The notes: generated from the sequence alone by a model not told the origin. A stretch of DNA of 43,011 nt from Bacteroidales bacterium (GCA_012719495.1 JAAYAG010000026.1:1-43011), one strand, 5' to 3'. Shown: positions 9,865 to 19,039, counted from the first letter of the stretch. Translations and numbers: made by a program.

Positions 9865-11332
9865 CAACATCATACCCGATAGTTGGCTTAAGTACATTCT
9901 GTTTTACGCCATTTCATTGCTGTTTATTTTTATAAACGCATATCTGGTAGTAAAAAAGGATACGCTGTTTGCCGTTGCCTTTCCGGTATTGTTTGCCGTG
10001 CTTCTTACTGCGCTGTATTCATACGATAAACTCATCTGGGTTGCCATACTTTTTGCACCACTCTCGGTACCGTTAAAAGCGATCACCAGCGGGTTGCCCA
10101 TAGATATGCACCTGCCCACTGAACCACTTATATTCGGTACACTGTTGTTATTTATCCTTAGCATTGCCCAAGGAAAAAGAATTGGGACCAACCTCACCCG
10201 TCATCCGGTTTCTATTGTATTGTATTTCTACCTTGGATGGATGTTGCTAACCTCGATAACCAGCACATTACCAATGGTTTCTTTCAAGTACCTTCTTTCG
10301 AGAACCTGGTTTATCGTGGTGTTTTTCTTTATCCTGGCTTATCTTTTCGAAAAAGAAAAAAATATTGAGAAATTCCTTTGGATGTTTTTAATCCCCTTGG
10401 TACCGGTAATGCTATTTACCATTGGCCGTCATCTTTCGTATGGGCTTCACGACAACCAGGCAGCGCACTGGGTAATGTACCCGTTTTTTAAAGACCACAC
10501 TTCGTATGGAGCAGTGTTGGCCATGTGCCTGCCATTTCTCATCGGGTTTTCTTTTTCAGGATGGATTAAACAGAAATATAAAATTTGGATTTGGGGGCTG
10601 ACTGGTTTTTACATTCTTGCCGAATTGCTCTCCTATTCGCGGGCTGCATGGCTCAGTTTAATGGCCGCCGGAGGTGTTTGGGTGGTCATGAAGCTTAAAA
10701 TCAAATTCAAAACCATTGCCATAACTTTTGTTTCGTTATTGTTGATTGTTTTCGCCTTCCAGGATCAGATTCTTCAACGGCTTGAGCGAAACTCTCAAGA
10801 TTCATCAGCGAATTTGACAGAGCACCTTACTTCGATGACCAATATTTCAACTGATGCTTCGAACCTTGAACGGCTTAACCGCTGGCACTGTGCGATAAAA
10901 ATGTTCAACGAAAAACCTTTTTTTGGCTGGGGACCCGGTACTTATGCCATGAATTATGCCCCTTTCCAAAAAGCATCGATGCGTACCATAATCAGTACAA
11001 ACTCTGGAGATGGAGGAAATGCTCACAGTGAATATCTGGGATCGATGGCCGAATCGGGTTTTATTGGTACATTGAGTTTTATTGCTATCATTATAGTCGT
11101 GTTAGCCACTGGCATAAATGCCTATTCAAAAACCTCAGACAAGAGACTGAAAATGTTGCTCATTTCATCGATACTAAGCCTAATCACCTACTATACCCAC
11201 GGAATACTAAACAACTTTCTCGATATGGATAAGGTATCGATTCCATTCTGGGGCTTCACGGCAATCATTGTCGCCATCGATCTTCAAATAAAACGGCAAA
11301 AAAATACCCGTCTTGAAGAACAAAACGGGTAA
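9842..11332 (+). CDS. O-antigen ligase/polymerase family membrane protein
   Basis: A polytopic inner-membrane protein of about 496 aa with many hydrophobic helices and a large loop near residues 330-400 containing GWGPGTYAMNYAPF and the motif NAHSEYLG. This NxHxxYL-type loop is typical of the Wzy/WaaL (O-antigen ligase) superfamily. I choose the GTG at 9842 because the protein from there begins VKEVQQNNN, just before the first membrane segment. Upstream in-frame codons lie inside the wzz-like gene and encode an unrelated-looking sequence. The 23-nt overlap suggests translational coupling. Polymerase versus ligase cannot be decided. Confidence 0.82.
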   Translation: MKEVQQNNNIIPDSWLKYILFYAISLLFIFINAYLVVKKDTLFAVAFPVLFAVLLTALYSYDKLIWVAILFAPLSVPLKAITSGLPIDMHLPTEPLIFGTLLLFILSIAQGKRIGTNLTRHPVSIVLYFYLGWMLLTSITSTLPMVSFKYLLSRTWFIVVFFFILAYLFEKEKNIEKFLWMFLIPLVPVMLFTIGRHLSYGLHDNQAAHWVMYPFFKDHTSYGAVLAMCLPFLIGFSFSGWIKQKYKIWIWGLTGFYILAELLSYSRAAWLSLMAAGGVWVVMKLKIKFKTIAITFVSLLLIVFAFQDQILQRLERNSQDSSANLTEHLTSMTNISTDASNLERLNRWHCAIKMFNEKPFFGWGPGTYAMNYAPFQKASMRTIISTNSGDGGNAHSEYLGSMAESGFIGTLSFIAIIIVVLATGINAYSKTSDKRLKMLLISSILSLITYYTHGILNNFLDMDKVSIPFWGFTAIIVAIDLQIKRQKNTRLEEQNG

Positions 11333-11345
11333 ATTATCCTTTTTT
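11305..11345. terminator. Bidirectional intrinsic terminator
   Basis: TACCCGT (11305-11311) pairs with ACGGGTA (11325-11331), extended by an inner TTG/CAA around an AAGAA loop. Eight A residues immediately precede the stem, giving a U-tract for minus-strand transcripts. A run of T at 11339-11345 follows on the plus strand. It sits between the convergent wzy-like gene and the barrel gene, overlapping the end of the former. Confidence 0.6.
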
Positions 11346-11355
11346 GAGAAACTTA

Positions 11356-11838
11356 TCAGAAAGTATACCTTATTCCAAGAGCTGCACCCCAGCCCAAGCC
11401 GGCATTATCGCCCAAAAAATCCCACATCGGGCGGGCATCGATACTGAGTAAGATTGGAGCTCCTTTTTTGCTGAAATTATATTCAAGGCCAATTTGCCCA
11501 CCTATGGCAACGTTCACATACCCGGGGTCGCCCTTGTAGGAATATAAGCCCAATGCGGCACCAGGACCAACATACCAGTTCAGCCCACCATCAATATTCC
11601 ATAGCCAGTGGTATACACCCACAATATTCATACGGTTCCAGCTGCTGTTTCCTCCCCAGCCTAAATCGAATTCAAGCCGATTGGCACTACCTAAGCCGTG
11701 TTGATAAGAAAGCTCGGCACTTCCTAAACTTCCACCGCCCAACCGCAACCCTATTGCATGAGGACTAATTTGTGCCTGAGCACCAATAGCCATGCTTGCC
11801 ACGATAAGTAAAACCAAATAAATCTTCTTCATTTTCAA
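11356..11838 (-). CDS. Small outer-membrane beta-barrel protein
   Basis: 160 aa with a clear signal peptide (MKMKKIYLVLLIVASMAIGAQA, cleavage near residue 22). The rest has short alternating hydrophobic strands rich in Gly and aromatic residues. It ends in GIRYTF, with the C-terminal phenylalanine typical of Bam-inserted barrels. It resembles 8-stranded porin-family proteins of Bacteroidota. No specific function can be assigned. It follows pyrH by 21 nt on the same strand and ends at a strong terminator. Confidence 0.75.
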   Translation of the reverse strand: MKMKKIYLVLLIVASMAIGAQAQISPHAIGLRLGGGSLGSAELSYQHGLGSANRLEFDLGWGGNSSWNRMNIVGVYHWLWNIDGGLNWYVGPGAALGLYSYKGDPGYVNVAIGGQIGLEYNFSKKGAPILLSIDARPMWDFLGDNAGLGWGAALGIRYTF

Positions 11839-11859
11839 TTATTTCTAGTTAATAAATCT

Positions 11860-12570
11860 TCAATAAACGACTGTCCCGATTTTCTCACCAGAAAGTAGTT
11901 TTTTCAGGTTTCCTTCGGTATCCATGTCGAAAACAACAATCGACATATTGTTTTCTTTACACAATGTTGTAGCTGTTAGGTCCATGATTTTCAATCCGAG
12001 ATTATATATTTCGTCGTATGAGATACGATCGAATTTCGTAGCAGTAGGATCTTTTTCAGGGTCGGCAGTATAAATGCCATCAACGCGGGTCCCTTTGAGC
12101 ATAACATCGGCACCAAGCTCAATAGCACGCAAAGCCGAGGCAGTATCGGTGGTGAAAAACGGGTTTCCGGTACCGGCAGAAATTATGGCCACTTCTCCCC
12201 TTCCGAGCGATGCTAATGCCTTTTCCTTTTGATAATACTCTCCGATAGGTTCCATTCGTATGGCCGAGAATGTGTGCGCATTAACGCCATTTTTTTCAAG
12301 TTCTGATTGTAACGCGAGGCTATTGATAACTGTAGCAAGCATTCCCATCTGATCGCCTTTAACGCGGTCGAACCCTTTGGCCGCACCACTTAAGCCCCTG
12401 AAAATGTTTCCACCGCCAATTACAATGGCCACCTGAATGCCCATATCCACGATTTCTTTAATCTGACCAGCATACGAGGCAAGCCGCGCGGGGTCTATTC
12501 CATACCCCACATTGCCCATCAACGATTCACCCGAAAGCTTTAGTAGTACTCGTTTATAAGGAGTTGTCAT
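11860..12570 (-). CDS. pyrH: UMP kinase
   Basis: Phosphorylates UMP to UDP with ATP, as a hexamer of the amino acid kinase fold. Diagnostic segments are LLKLSGESLMG (9-19), IGGGNIFRG (about 51-59) and the late GTGNPFFTTDTASALRA uridylate-binding region. The length of 236 aa is standard. It has an exact TAnnTTTG -7 element just upstream. The neighbours frr/tsf, common beside pyrH elsewhere, are absent here. Confidence 0.96.
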   Translation of the reverse strand: MTTPYKRVLLKLSGESLMGNVGYGIDPARLASYAGQIKEIVDMGIQVAIVIGGGNIFRGLSGAAKGFDRVKGDQMGMLATVINSLALQSELEKNGVNAHTFSAIRMEPIGEYYQKEKALASLGRGEVAIISAGTGNPFFTTDTASALRAIELGADVMLKGTRVDGIYTADPEKDPTATKFDRISYDEIYNLGLKIMDLTATTLCKENNMSIVVFDMDTEGNLKKLLSGEKIGTVVY

Positions 12571-12587
12571 ATTACTATTTTTTTCGA

Positions 12588-12595
12588 CAAAGGTA
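12588..12595 (-). promoter_or_regulatory. -7 element for pyrH
   Basis: Minus-strand TACCTTTG, an exact TAnnTTTG match, 17 nt upstream of the pyrH ATG. No convincing -33 element is seen. Confidence 0.5.
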
Positions 12596-12621
12596 GTATT
12601 TTCAGAATTTATTGACCCTGT

Positions 12622-13989
12622 TTATTTCAAATTGCTGAACATTGCCTTAGCAATAGTTACTTGCGAAGCATGGTCTACAATCGGGGGTGGATAATGTAAC
12701 TTGCTCGTTATATGCCCAGTAAGATTATGAATATCGTTTGCCGATAATTTTGCTAGCTCAGGAATCCATTTCTTGCAATAAACACCATCGGGATCGAACT
12801 TTTGTTGCTGGCTCCATGGGTTAAAAATCCGGAACCAAGGTTGGGCATCGCAGCCGGTTGAAGCAGCCCATTGCCAGTTCCCGTTATTCACCGAGGGATC
12901 GTAGTCGATAAGATGGTTGGCAAAAAAACGTTCGCCCCATCGCCAGTCAATGTGCAAATCTTTAGTTAGAAAAGAAGCGACAACCATACGTACTCTGTTG
13001 TGCATGAACCCCGTAGCAACAAGTTCGCGCATCCCGGCATCGACAATGGGAAACCCGGTAGTTCCGCTACACCAGTGGCCAAACTTTGTCTCGTCGTTTT
13101 CCCAGGCAAGGTTCGCATACTTTTCATTAAAAACGTTTCCGAAAACTCGTGGAAAATGGAAGGCCACGTGAGTAAAGAAATCGCGCCAGTAGAGCTCATT
13201 AATTAATGAGTGTTCAGTATCGAAAACTGAAAGAATTTGATGATAGGTTTCACGCACCGAAATGGTTCCAAACTTATGGTGTGCCGAAAGCAAACTGGTT
13301 CCCTTCACCGAAGGAATATTGCGCGTTTCGCTGTAATTATCGAGAGAATCAATACCAACCAATAATTTTTTCCCTTCCTCTCGTCCCCCTGAAAGCAATG
13401 TTTTAGGTTCCCAATTGGTAAACATAGAATGAAAATCATCAATGGCATTTTCTATTGTTCCGTTATAGTAATTATTGAATGTATTTTCAACAGGAACAGG
13501 GATGTGTATTTTTCGAGCCTTTTTCATGAACGGGGTGAAAACAGTATATGGAGAACCATCGTCTTTCGTTACCTGCTCAGGTTCAGTGAGGAGAGAATCG
13601 GCAAAAGAAAAAAACCCTGCACCCAAGGACTGAGAAATATTGGCCATATTTTGGTCACGTTCGAGACTGAACGGAGTATAATCGCGGTTCACAAAAACAG
13701 CCTGGGCATGAGTAGTTTGTAACAAGTACTGCAATATAAGATGGGGTTCACCTTTAAAAACAAATAAACGCGAGCCTGATTTTCGCAAAGCCAAATCAAG
13801 TTCAACGAGCGAATTCATCATAAACGAAAAGCTATTTTTCCCGGCAAACGGATTATTGAGTTGGCGCTCGTCGAAGATAAAAACAGGAAGTACACACTTT
13901 GATTTTTCAAGGGCAGCAAGTAAGCCTGAATTATCGTCGAGACGTAAATCGCGCCGAAAAATGTGGATAGATAGATTAAAATTTTCCAT
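12622..13989 (-). CDS. phr: Deoxyribodipyrimidine photolyase (class I photolyase/cryptochrome family)
   Basis: Light-driven repair of cyclobutane pyrimidine dimers, using FAD plus an antenna cofactor. The N-terminal alpha/beta domain starts with IHIFRRDLRLDDNSGLLAAL. The C-terminal FAD domain shows ELYWRDFF, TGFPIVDAGMREL, GFMHNRVRM and WQWAASTGCDAQPWFRIFNP, all hallmark class I segments. I start at the ATG at 13989 (455 aa); the frame stays open to 14103, but the extra 38 residues are not photolyase-like. A cryptochrome role cannot be excluded, but the repair-type active site looks complete. Confidence 0.92.
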   Translation of the reverse strand: MENFNLSIHIFRRDLRLDDNSGLLAALEKSKCVLPVFIFDERQLNNPFAGKNSFSFMMNSLVELDLALRKSGSRLFVFKGEPHLILQYLLQTTHAQAVFVNRDYTPFSLERDQNMANISQSLGAGFFSFADSLLTEPEQVTKDDGSPYTVFTPFMKKARKIHIPVPVENTFNNYYNGTIENAIDDFHSMFTNWEPKTLLSGGREEGKKLLVGIDSLDNYSETRNIPSVKGTSLLSAHHKFGTISVRETYHQILSVFDTEHSLINELYWRDFFTHVAFHFPRVFGNVFNEKYANLAWENDETKFGHWCSGTTGFPIVDAGMRELVATGFMHNRVRMVVASFLTKDLHIDWRWGERFFANHLIDYDPSVNNGNWQWAASTGCDAQPWFRIFNPWSQQQKFDPDGVYCKKWIPELAKLSANDIHNLTGHITSKLHYPPPIVDHASQVTIAKAMFSNLK

Positions 13990-14243
13990 GTCTTTTGATA
14001 AATATTGAAACAAATCTTGACCTAAAGGTACTGTTGAAACCATGAGCATCAAAAAAAGTTTTTGAAAAGCATAAAAGAACCGTAAGAAAGGACAAAATAG
14101 CATACAATTATGAAAATGCCTTATTCTTCACAATGCTCAACCATAAAAAACAGGATTGCTTTCCTTGAATAAGCGCGGCATTAAGGTTTGTTTATCACAG
14201 ACCTATAAGTCTTTTTCGTTCGTCGTAGTTATTGCCTTTTTTT

Positions 14244-14251
14244 TACCTTTG
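14244..14251 (+). promoter_or_regulatory. -7 element for nadA
   Basis: TACCTTTG is an exact TAnnTTTG match followed by C, 26 nt before the ATG at 14277. It overlaps the in-frame ATG at 14232 region, so transcription starting here would exclude that earlier start. Confidence 0.55.
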
Positions 14252-14276
14252 CGGTTCAAATTCAATATTACAAAAC

Positions 14277-15269
14277 ATGGTAAGCAACACCAACACAGCC
14301 GACCAATTGAAGAGAGACGGTTATATTGATGAACAAATTCCGGCAGGGATAAACCTCATTGAAGAAATTAACCGGATGAAAAAAGAAAAAAATGCTGTAA
14401 TACTTGGACATTACTACATATCCCCAGAACTTCAGGACATCTCAGATTTTGTGGGCGATAGCCTTGCCCTGGCTCAGGAAGCAGCCCGAACCACAGCAGA
14501 GATTATTGTATTTGTTGGGGTTCACTTCATGGCTGAAACAGCTAAAATTATCAACCCTGCCAAAAAAGTGTTGCTCCCCGACCTGAAAGCAGGCTGCTCA
14601 CTGGCCGAATCGGCTCCAATTGACAGCTTCAGGGAATTTAAGAAAAAATACCCCAACCACAAGGTAATCAGCTATATTAATTGCACAGCCGATTTAAAAA
14701 CAGAAACAGACATTGTATGCACTTCGTCGAATGCCGTTAAAATTGTAGAAAGCTTTCCCAGTGATGAACCGTTGATCTTCGGCCCCGACAAAAACCTTGG
14801 AAACTACATCAACTCGCTAACCGGCCGCTCAATGGTACTTTGGAACGGAGCTTGCATGGTGCACGAAAAATATTCGGTCGAAAAGATTGTTGACCTGATG
14901 AACCAGCATCCCGATGCTGAAATGATTGCCCACCCAGAATGCGAAAGACCGGTATTGTTGCTGGCAAAGCACGTAGGATCGACCGCTGCACTACTTAGCT
15001 ATGTACTAAAAAGCGATGCTCAGAAATTCATTGTAGCCACCGAAAGCGGAATACTGCACCAGATGAAAAAAGCTTGCCCTTCGAAGATATTCATCCCGGC
15101 ACCTTCGGTAGATTCAACCTGCGGATGCAATGACTGTAGCTACATGAAATTAAACTCGATAAGAAAACTATATCTTTGTTTGAAAAATGAACTGCCCGAA
15201 ATTTCCCTTTCGGAAGAAGTGATAGAAAAAGCACGCAAACCGATAGAACGTATGCTTTCGATATCGTAA
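14277..15269 (+). CDS. nadA: Quinolinate synthase A
   Basis: Condenses iminoaspartate and dihydroxyacetone phosphate to quinolinate in NAD synthesis, using a [4Fe-4S] cluster. Substrate loop VILGHYYISPELQDISDFVGDS is at about 41-62. The cluster cysteines are visible as KAGCSLAES (C107), NGACMVHEKY and the C-terminal STCGCNDCSYM. The 330-aa length is normal. The ATG at 14277 is preferred to one at 14232 because a -7 element lies between them. The partners nadB and nadC are not in the window. Confidence 0.95.
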   Translation: MVSNTNTADQLKRDGYIDEQIPAGINLIEEINRMKKEKNAVILGHYYISPELQDISDFVGDSLALAQEAARTTAEIIVFVGVHFMAETAKIINPAKKVLLPDLKAGCSLAESAPIDSFREFKKKYPNHKVISYINCTADLKTETDIVCTSSNAVKIVESFPSDEPLIFGPDKNLGNYINSLTGRSMVLWNGACMVHEKYSVEKIVDLMNQHPDAEMIAHPECERPVLLLAKHVGSTAALLSYVLKSDAQKFIVATESGILHQMKKACPSKIFIPAPSVDSTCGCNDCSYMKLNSIRKLYLCLKNELPEISLSEEVIEKARKPIERMLSIS

Positions 15270-15288
15270 CTCTAAATAAAACAAGACA

Positions 15289-15996
15289 TTGAAATACCGG
15301 CATCTTTTTTTCGACCTCGACAATACCCTTTACGACTTCGACACTAATGCGTATCACGCAATGTTAGAAGCATTTACTCAACTTGGTATTATTTCGGAAC
15401 TCCCTTCTTTCGATGCATTTTTTAAGGTTTATTCTGGCATCAACGACGAACTTTGGGCACTATATCGTGAAAATAAAATTACAAAGGAAGTGTTAAGGGG
15501 CTTGCGTTTCGAGCGCAGCCTTGACACTTTCGGCATAAAACCCAATATCCCATTCACCGAAATTGATGATTTGTACCTAAAGAAAATGACCCAACAAACC
15601 GCGCTTTTTCCCGAAACCATAACCGTGCTTTCCGAACTAAAAAAACGGGGCTATCAGCTTCACATTATTACCAACGGATTTAAAGAAGTTCAATCCGATA
15701 AACTTAGGAACACCGGCCTCAACATGTTGATAAAGAATGTTTTCATTTCAGAAATTATTAAATCGCCCAAGCCACAGCGCGAAATTTTCGAGCATTCAAT
15801 TAAAAGCAGCAATGCCCGAAAAAAAGAAAGCCTGATGATTGGCGACTCGTGGGAAAGTGATATTGTTGGGGCAAAGAATTTTGGTATCGATCAGGTTTTT
15901 TTCAATCCATCGCAGCAAAAAATCGACATGGCAGAGTTGGGCAAACCAACATTTACCATTACCAGCTTGTCGCAACTGCTTGAAATACTTCCCTGA
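15289..15996 (+). CDS. HAD hydrolase, YjjG-like pyrimidine nucleotidase
   Basis: A haloacid dehalogenase-superfamily phosphatase. Motif I FFDLDNTLYDF (D9, D11) is followed by a helical cap (about 15-95), motif II IITNGF and motif IV MIGDSWESDIVGA. Together with the 235-aa size this resembles the YjjG group, which removes phosphate from (non-canonical) pyrimidine nucleotides. The start is a TTG at 15289, required because the motif I strand begins at residue 5 and the first in-frame ATG lies beyond it. It sits 19 nt after nadA and is probably co-transcribed. Confidence 0.85.
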   Translation: MKYRHLFFDLDNTLYDFDTNAYHAMLEAFTQLGIISELPSFDAFFKVYSGINDELWALYRENKITKEVLRGLRFERSLDTFGIKPNIPFTEIDDLYLKKMTQQTALFPETITVLSELKKRGYQLHIITNGFKEVQSDKLRNTGLNMLIKNVFISEIIKSPKPQREIFEHSIKSSNARKKESLMIGDSWESDIVGAKNFGIDQVFFNPSQQKIDMAELGKPTFTITSLSQLLEILP

Positions 15997-16002
15997 AATA
16001 TT

Positions 16003-16749
16003 CTATTCCGATAAAGAACCGTAGATCAACGGCCAGACACTGGCCAATTCGCGGCTTCCGGAAAGAACAATATCGGCACCGGCCTCTTTTAACACTTGCG
16101 CATCAAGTGGGCCAGTATTGATGGCAACGACAAAAAGACCTGCTGCCTTTGCCGACTCAATGCCCATGGGTGCATTCTCAACCACAATTGTCTGACTGAC
16201 AGAATATCCCGATTTTTTAATAGCTTTTAGATATGGCTCCGGATTTGGTTTTCCGATACTGACATCGTGAGCAGTGATCATTTTTTCCCGGAAAATCGAC
16301 CCTCGATATTCTCTTTCAAGGCGACCAAGCAAAATTTGTTGTGCCGAACCTGTAACGACCCAACAATCGATACCTTCGCGGGTCATAGATGCCAACAATT
16401 CAGGCATGTGCTCCATCACAGGCGAATCGGGATAATTCTCCATGAGTTTGTGTTTGCGAACCTTGAATTCTTCTGTAAACTCGGCTGAAACCTCTTCGTT
16501 ACGGTATTTTTTATACATACGCTTAACGGTGGCCAGCGCTGTGCTTCCTTCGTTAAGGAAAATCTCTTCTTCAGGAATAGGAAAGTTATGTTCGTCGAAG
16601 GTCTGCATCCAGGCTTTGGTGTGGAGCCTCATAGAATCGAACAGCACTCCATCCATATCGAAAAAAATACCTTTCAATTGAAAAGGCTTGTCAAAACCCG
16701 CTTTAAAATCAAGAACTGCTTTTTTAATCTCCTCTTGTAATACCATCAT
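16003..16749 (-). CDS. HAD hydrolase, beta-phosphoglucomutase-like
   Basis: About 248 aa. Motif I FFDMDGVLFDSM, a cap domain rich in charged helices, motif II VVTGSAQ and motif III/IV KPNPEPYLKA...VVENAPMGIESAKAAG define a HAD subfamily IA enzyme of the PGMB/phosphatase type. The substrate is not predictable. I start at one of two adjacent ATGs (16749/16746); the frame extends to 16839, but the extra 30 residues cross a -7 promoter element. It is convergent with the YjjG-like gene, 6 nt apart. Confidence 0.85.
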   Translation of the reverse strand: MMVLQEEIKKAVLDFKAGFDKPFQLKGIFFDMDGVLFDSMRLHTKAWMQTFDEHNFPIPEEEIFLNEGSTALATVKRMYKKYRNEEVSAEFTEEFKVRKHKLMENYPDSPVMEHMPELLASMTREGIDCWVVTGSAQQILLGRLEREYRGSIFREKMITAHDVSIGKPNPEPYLKAIKKSGYSVSQTIVVENAPMGIESAKAAGLFVVAINTGPLDAQVLKEAGADIVLSGSRELASVWPLIYGSLSE

Positions 16750-16762
16750 GCTAAAATTTGCA

Positions 16763-16770
16763 CAAAAATA
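16763..16770 (-). promoter_or_regulatory. -7 element for HAD hydrolase gene
   Basis: Minus-strand TATTTTTG (TAnnTTTG), 13 nt before the ATG at 16749, with a TTGTTG around 16788-16793 at roughly the -33 distance. It implies a very short leader and supports the downstream start. Confidence 0.5.
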
Positions 16771-16884
16771 AATCAACCACCCCCACACAACAATTATTGA
16801 GCAGGTTTTGGCACTATTAAGTATCAAATTTAATGGCAATTAAACACCGGGGCGATTTGTAGGCAAATACGGTACAATTTCCGC

Positions 16885-17655
16885 CTATTTAGATTCAAGT
16901 ACAATATATTCCCCGAGATGTTGCCCGCTACAATTTACGGGATCATAGGCCAATGCGATGGATTTAACCTGGCTTGGTTTCATTTGTTCAATCTCGGTTA
17001 GGGGCACTTCGCGGCAATCAACCAATAAGTTAGGGCTACATTCATCTTCAATACGAATTGATTTTATCTCCCCATCCTGATAAAAGAAAAGCGTTCCTTC
17101 GCAAACGGCAAAAACATCTTCCACAGCAGCTTTAAGCCATACATCAAGCACCTTATCGTTATGGCCAGCCTCTCCGTTTTGAGTCGACATACTGATTTGC
17201 TGAATACATTTGGGATTGATGGTTTGAAGCACCGAATGACAATCAGACGTTGACTTGCACCCGTTAATATACACATCTCGCCCACAAAGTTGTTCAATAT
17301 CTGTTGATTGAAACAATGATGGATCATTAATAGCAAACTGCTGATCACTTGTTCCCCGGTGAAAATTCTCGGAAGTAATTACAAAGAGCGACACCAATAC
17401 CAACAACGAAGCCGCAACACCCATTGACGTGTACAACAATCGCTTACGATGAGAGCGTGCTGCGATATGTTTCCATGATTCTTCCTCATCAAAAGTTTTA
17501 TTTTGCCGGCTCTGCTCAATGAATGAGAGATAGGCCTTGTCGGAAACAGAAAGGTCGTCCAGATTTTTATGTCTGAAAATTTGTTCATCCTCGAGGCGTG
17601 TTGTGCTGCCAAGCCAAAACTTACGGAGGAGATTATTCATTTCTGATTGCTTCAT
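16885..17655 (-). CDS. Putative anti-sigma factor with cysteine-rich extracytoplasmic domain
   Basis: 256 aa. A cytoplasmic N-terminal region (1-72) with the short helical pattern of anti-sigma factors (MNNLLRKFWLGSTTRLEDEQIF) is followed by one membrane helix at about 73-93 and a 160-residue outer domain with eight cysteines. No FecR beta-domain signature is obvious and I do not recognise the outer domain. The start overlaps the end of the ECF sigma gene by 23 nt, or 8 nt if the second ATG is used. That is the usual arrangement of a sigma/anti-sigma pair with translational coupling. The role is inferred from position and topology. Confidence 0.75.
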   Translation of the reverse strand: MKQSEMNNLLRKFWLGSTTRLEDEQIFRHKNLDDLSVSDKAYLSFIEQSRQNKTFDEEESWKHIAARSHRKRLLYTSMGVAASLLVLVSLFVITSENFHRGTSDQQFAINDPSLFQSTDIEQLCGRDVYINGCKSTSDCHSVLQTINPKCIQQISMSTQNGEAGHNDKVLDVWLKAAVEDVFAVCEGTLFFYQDGEIKSIRIEDECSPNLLVDCREVPLTEIEQMKPSQVKSIALAYDPVNCSGQHLGEYIVLESK

Positions 17656-18148
17656 AGCTGTAAATTTTTTCCAGTTTATCTTTTACTGTTTTCCGTGCCC
17701 GTGAAAGGAGGACCCGGACATAAGCAACATCGGTAGCCGTTATTTCAGAAATTTCATCAAATTCCAGTCCATCGATATCTCTCAATTGTATGACTTCTCG
17801 CTGAGCATCGGACAGGGAGGCAATAACCTGCTGAACGATGGCCACCATTTCCTGGCGGTCGTGAATTAAATCGGCATGAACAACCTCTCCCGATTGAGGA
17901 AGAAACTCTTGTACATACACCGGTTTTTTCTTTTTCAGCTCGTCGAGGCAAACATTGCGAACAACTTTGAAAACAAAAGCCTTACAATTAGCCAACTTGC
18001 TAAGATCTTTACGGTTTTCCCAAAGCTTCATCATGCTTTGCTGAACCGCATCGTGCGCAAGTTCACTGGTACCAAGCATCCGTCGGGCCAAAGGGAAAAC
18101 CTTCGGCGCAAGCGACAATACTTTTGCTTTAAATTCAGTTTCGGTCAT
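17633..18148 (-). CDS. ECF (extracytoplasmic function) RNA polymerase sigma factor
   Basis: 171 aa with the two-domain sigma-70 ECF layout. Region 2 (about 20-85) includes FPLARRMLGTSELAHDAVQQSMMKLW, and region 4 (about 110-160) includes LSDAQREVIQLRDIDGLEFDEIS plus an HTH with VRVLLSRARKTVKDKL. It directs transcription of an unknown regulon. Pairing with the overlapping membrane protein gene suggests it is released by an envelope signal. No autoregulatory promoter motif could be identified in the 190 nt upstream. Confidence 0.93.
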   Translation of the reverse strand: MTETEFKAKVLSLAPKVFPLARRMLGTSELAHDAVQQSMMKLWENRKDLSKLANCKAFVFKVVRNVCLDELKKKKPVYVQEFLPQSGEVVHADLIHDRQEMVAIVQQVIASLSDAQREVIQLRDIDGLEFDEISEITATDVAYVRVLLSRARKTVKDKLEKIYSYEAIRNE

Positions 18149-18315
18149 TCACAATAGTATTAACGAAGCAACATTGAAAATATATCAATTCTCAAAAATA
18201 AAAATTACTAACCGCTTAGCCGCTGCCAAATGGTTAAAAAACTGAAAATTACGTCAAACATAAAAACAGTAAAAAGAGAAAACATTAAAAAATATGAGAG
18301 AAAGGCCAGTATTGC

Positions 18316-18323
18316 TATTTTTG
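18316..18323 (+). promoter_or_regulatory. -7 element for ung
   Basis: TATTTTTG followed by C (TAnnTTTG), ending 15 nt before the ATG at 18339. It lies downstream of an in-frame ATG at 18294, arguing against that earlier start. Confidence 0.5.
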
Positions 18324-18338
18324 CAAAAACACAACACC

Positions 18339-19001
18339 ATGGATGTAAAAATTGAAGAAAGCTGGAAAGCCGTCTTACAGAATGATTTTGAAAAACCTTA
18401 CTTTGCGGAACTGATCCGTTTTGTGAAATCAGAATATCGGGAACAACAGATCTACCCTCCCGGAAATCTAATTTTCAACGCATTCAACCTTTGTCCTTTC
18501 AACAATATACGGGTGGTAATCATAGGGCAAGACCCATATCATGGCCCCGGACAAGCGCACGGTCTTTGTTTCTCGGTGTTGCCAGGAGTTGAATTTCCAC
18601 CATCGCTGCGCAACATTTTTAAAGAAATACAGCAAGACATTGGTTCGCCAATTCCTGCCAATGGCGATTTAACACGATGGGCAACGCAAGGGGTTTTTTT
18701 GTTGAACGCCACACTAACCGTTCGCGCACATTTGGCGGGTTCGCACCAGCGCAAAGGGTGGGAAACATTTACTAATGAGGTTATACGAATTATTTCGCAA
18801 CAAAAAGAAAACGTGGTGTTCTTGCTTTGGGGCGCTTACGCTCAACAAAAGGCCGAAATAATAGACTCAACGAAACATCTTGTACTCGAATCGGTTCACC
18901 CATCGCCACTTTCGGCTTCGCGAGGCTTCTTTGGCAACCATCACTTCAGCCGCGCCAACCAATTTCTCGAATCGAAAGGACTTTCGCCCATAGCATGGTA
19001 A
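18339..19001 (+). CDS. ung: Uracil-DNA glycosylase, family 1
   Basis: Removes uracil from DNA at the start of base-excision repair. The catalytic water-activating loop [13 protein letters not shown] begins at residue 63 (D65), and the leucine-intercalation loop [13 protein letters not shown] starts near H187. These are the two diagnostic Ung motifs. The 220-aa length from ATG 18339 is standard. It is divergent from the ECF sigma gene. Confidence 0.96.
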   Translation: MDVKIEESWKAVLQNDFEKPYFAELIRFVKSEYREQQIYPPGNLIFNAFNLCPFNNIRVVIIGQDPYHGPGQAHGLCFSVLPGVEFPPSLRNIFKEIQQDIGSPIPANGDLTRWATQGVFLLNATLTVRAHLAGSHQRKGWETFTNEVIRIISQQKENVVFLLWGAYAQQKAEIIDSTKHLVLESVHPSPLSASRGFFGNHHFSRANQFLESKGLSPIAW

Positions 19002-19039
19002 AATGGGCAAAATGGATAGGTTACAATAATTATATCGAT

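Noticed and set aside
13990-14103. N-terminal extension of the photolyase to 14103
   Set aside because: The 38 added residues are not part of the photolyase fold, whose first strand starts at the ATG at 13989.
14232-14276. Earlier ATG for nadA
   Set aside because: A TAnnTTTG element at 14244-14251 would start transcription downstream of this ATG.
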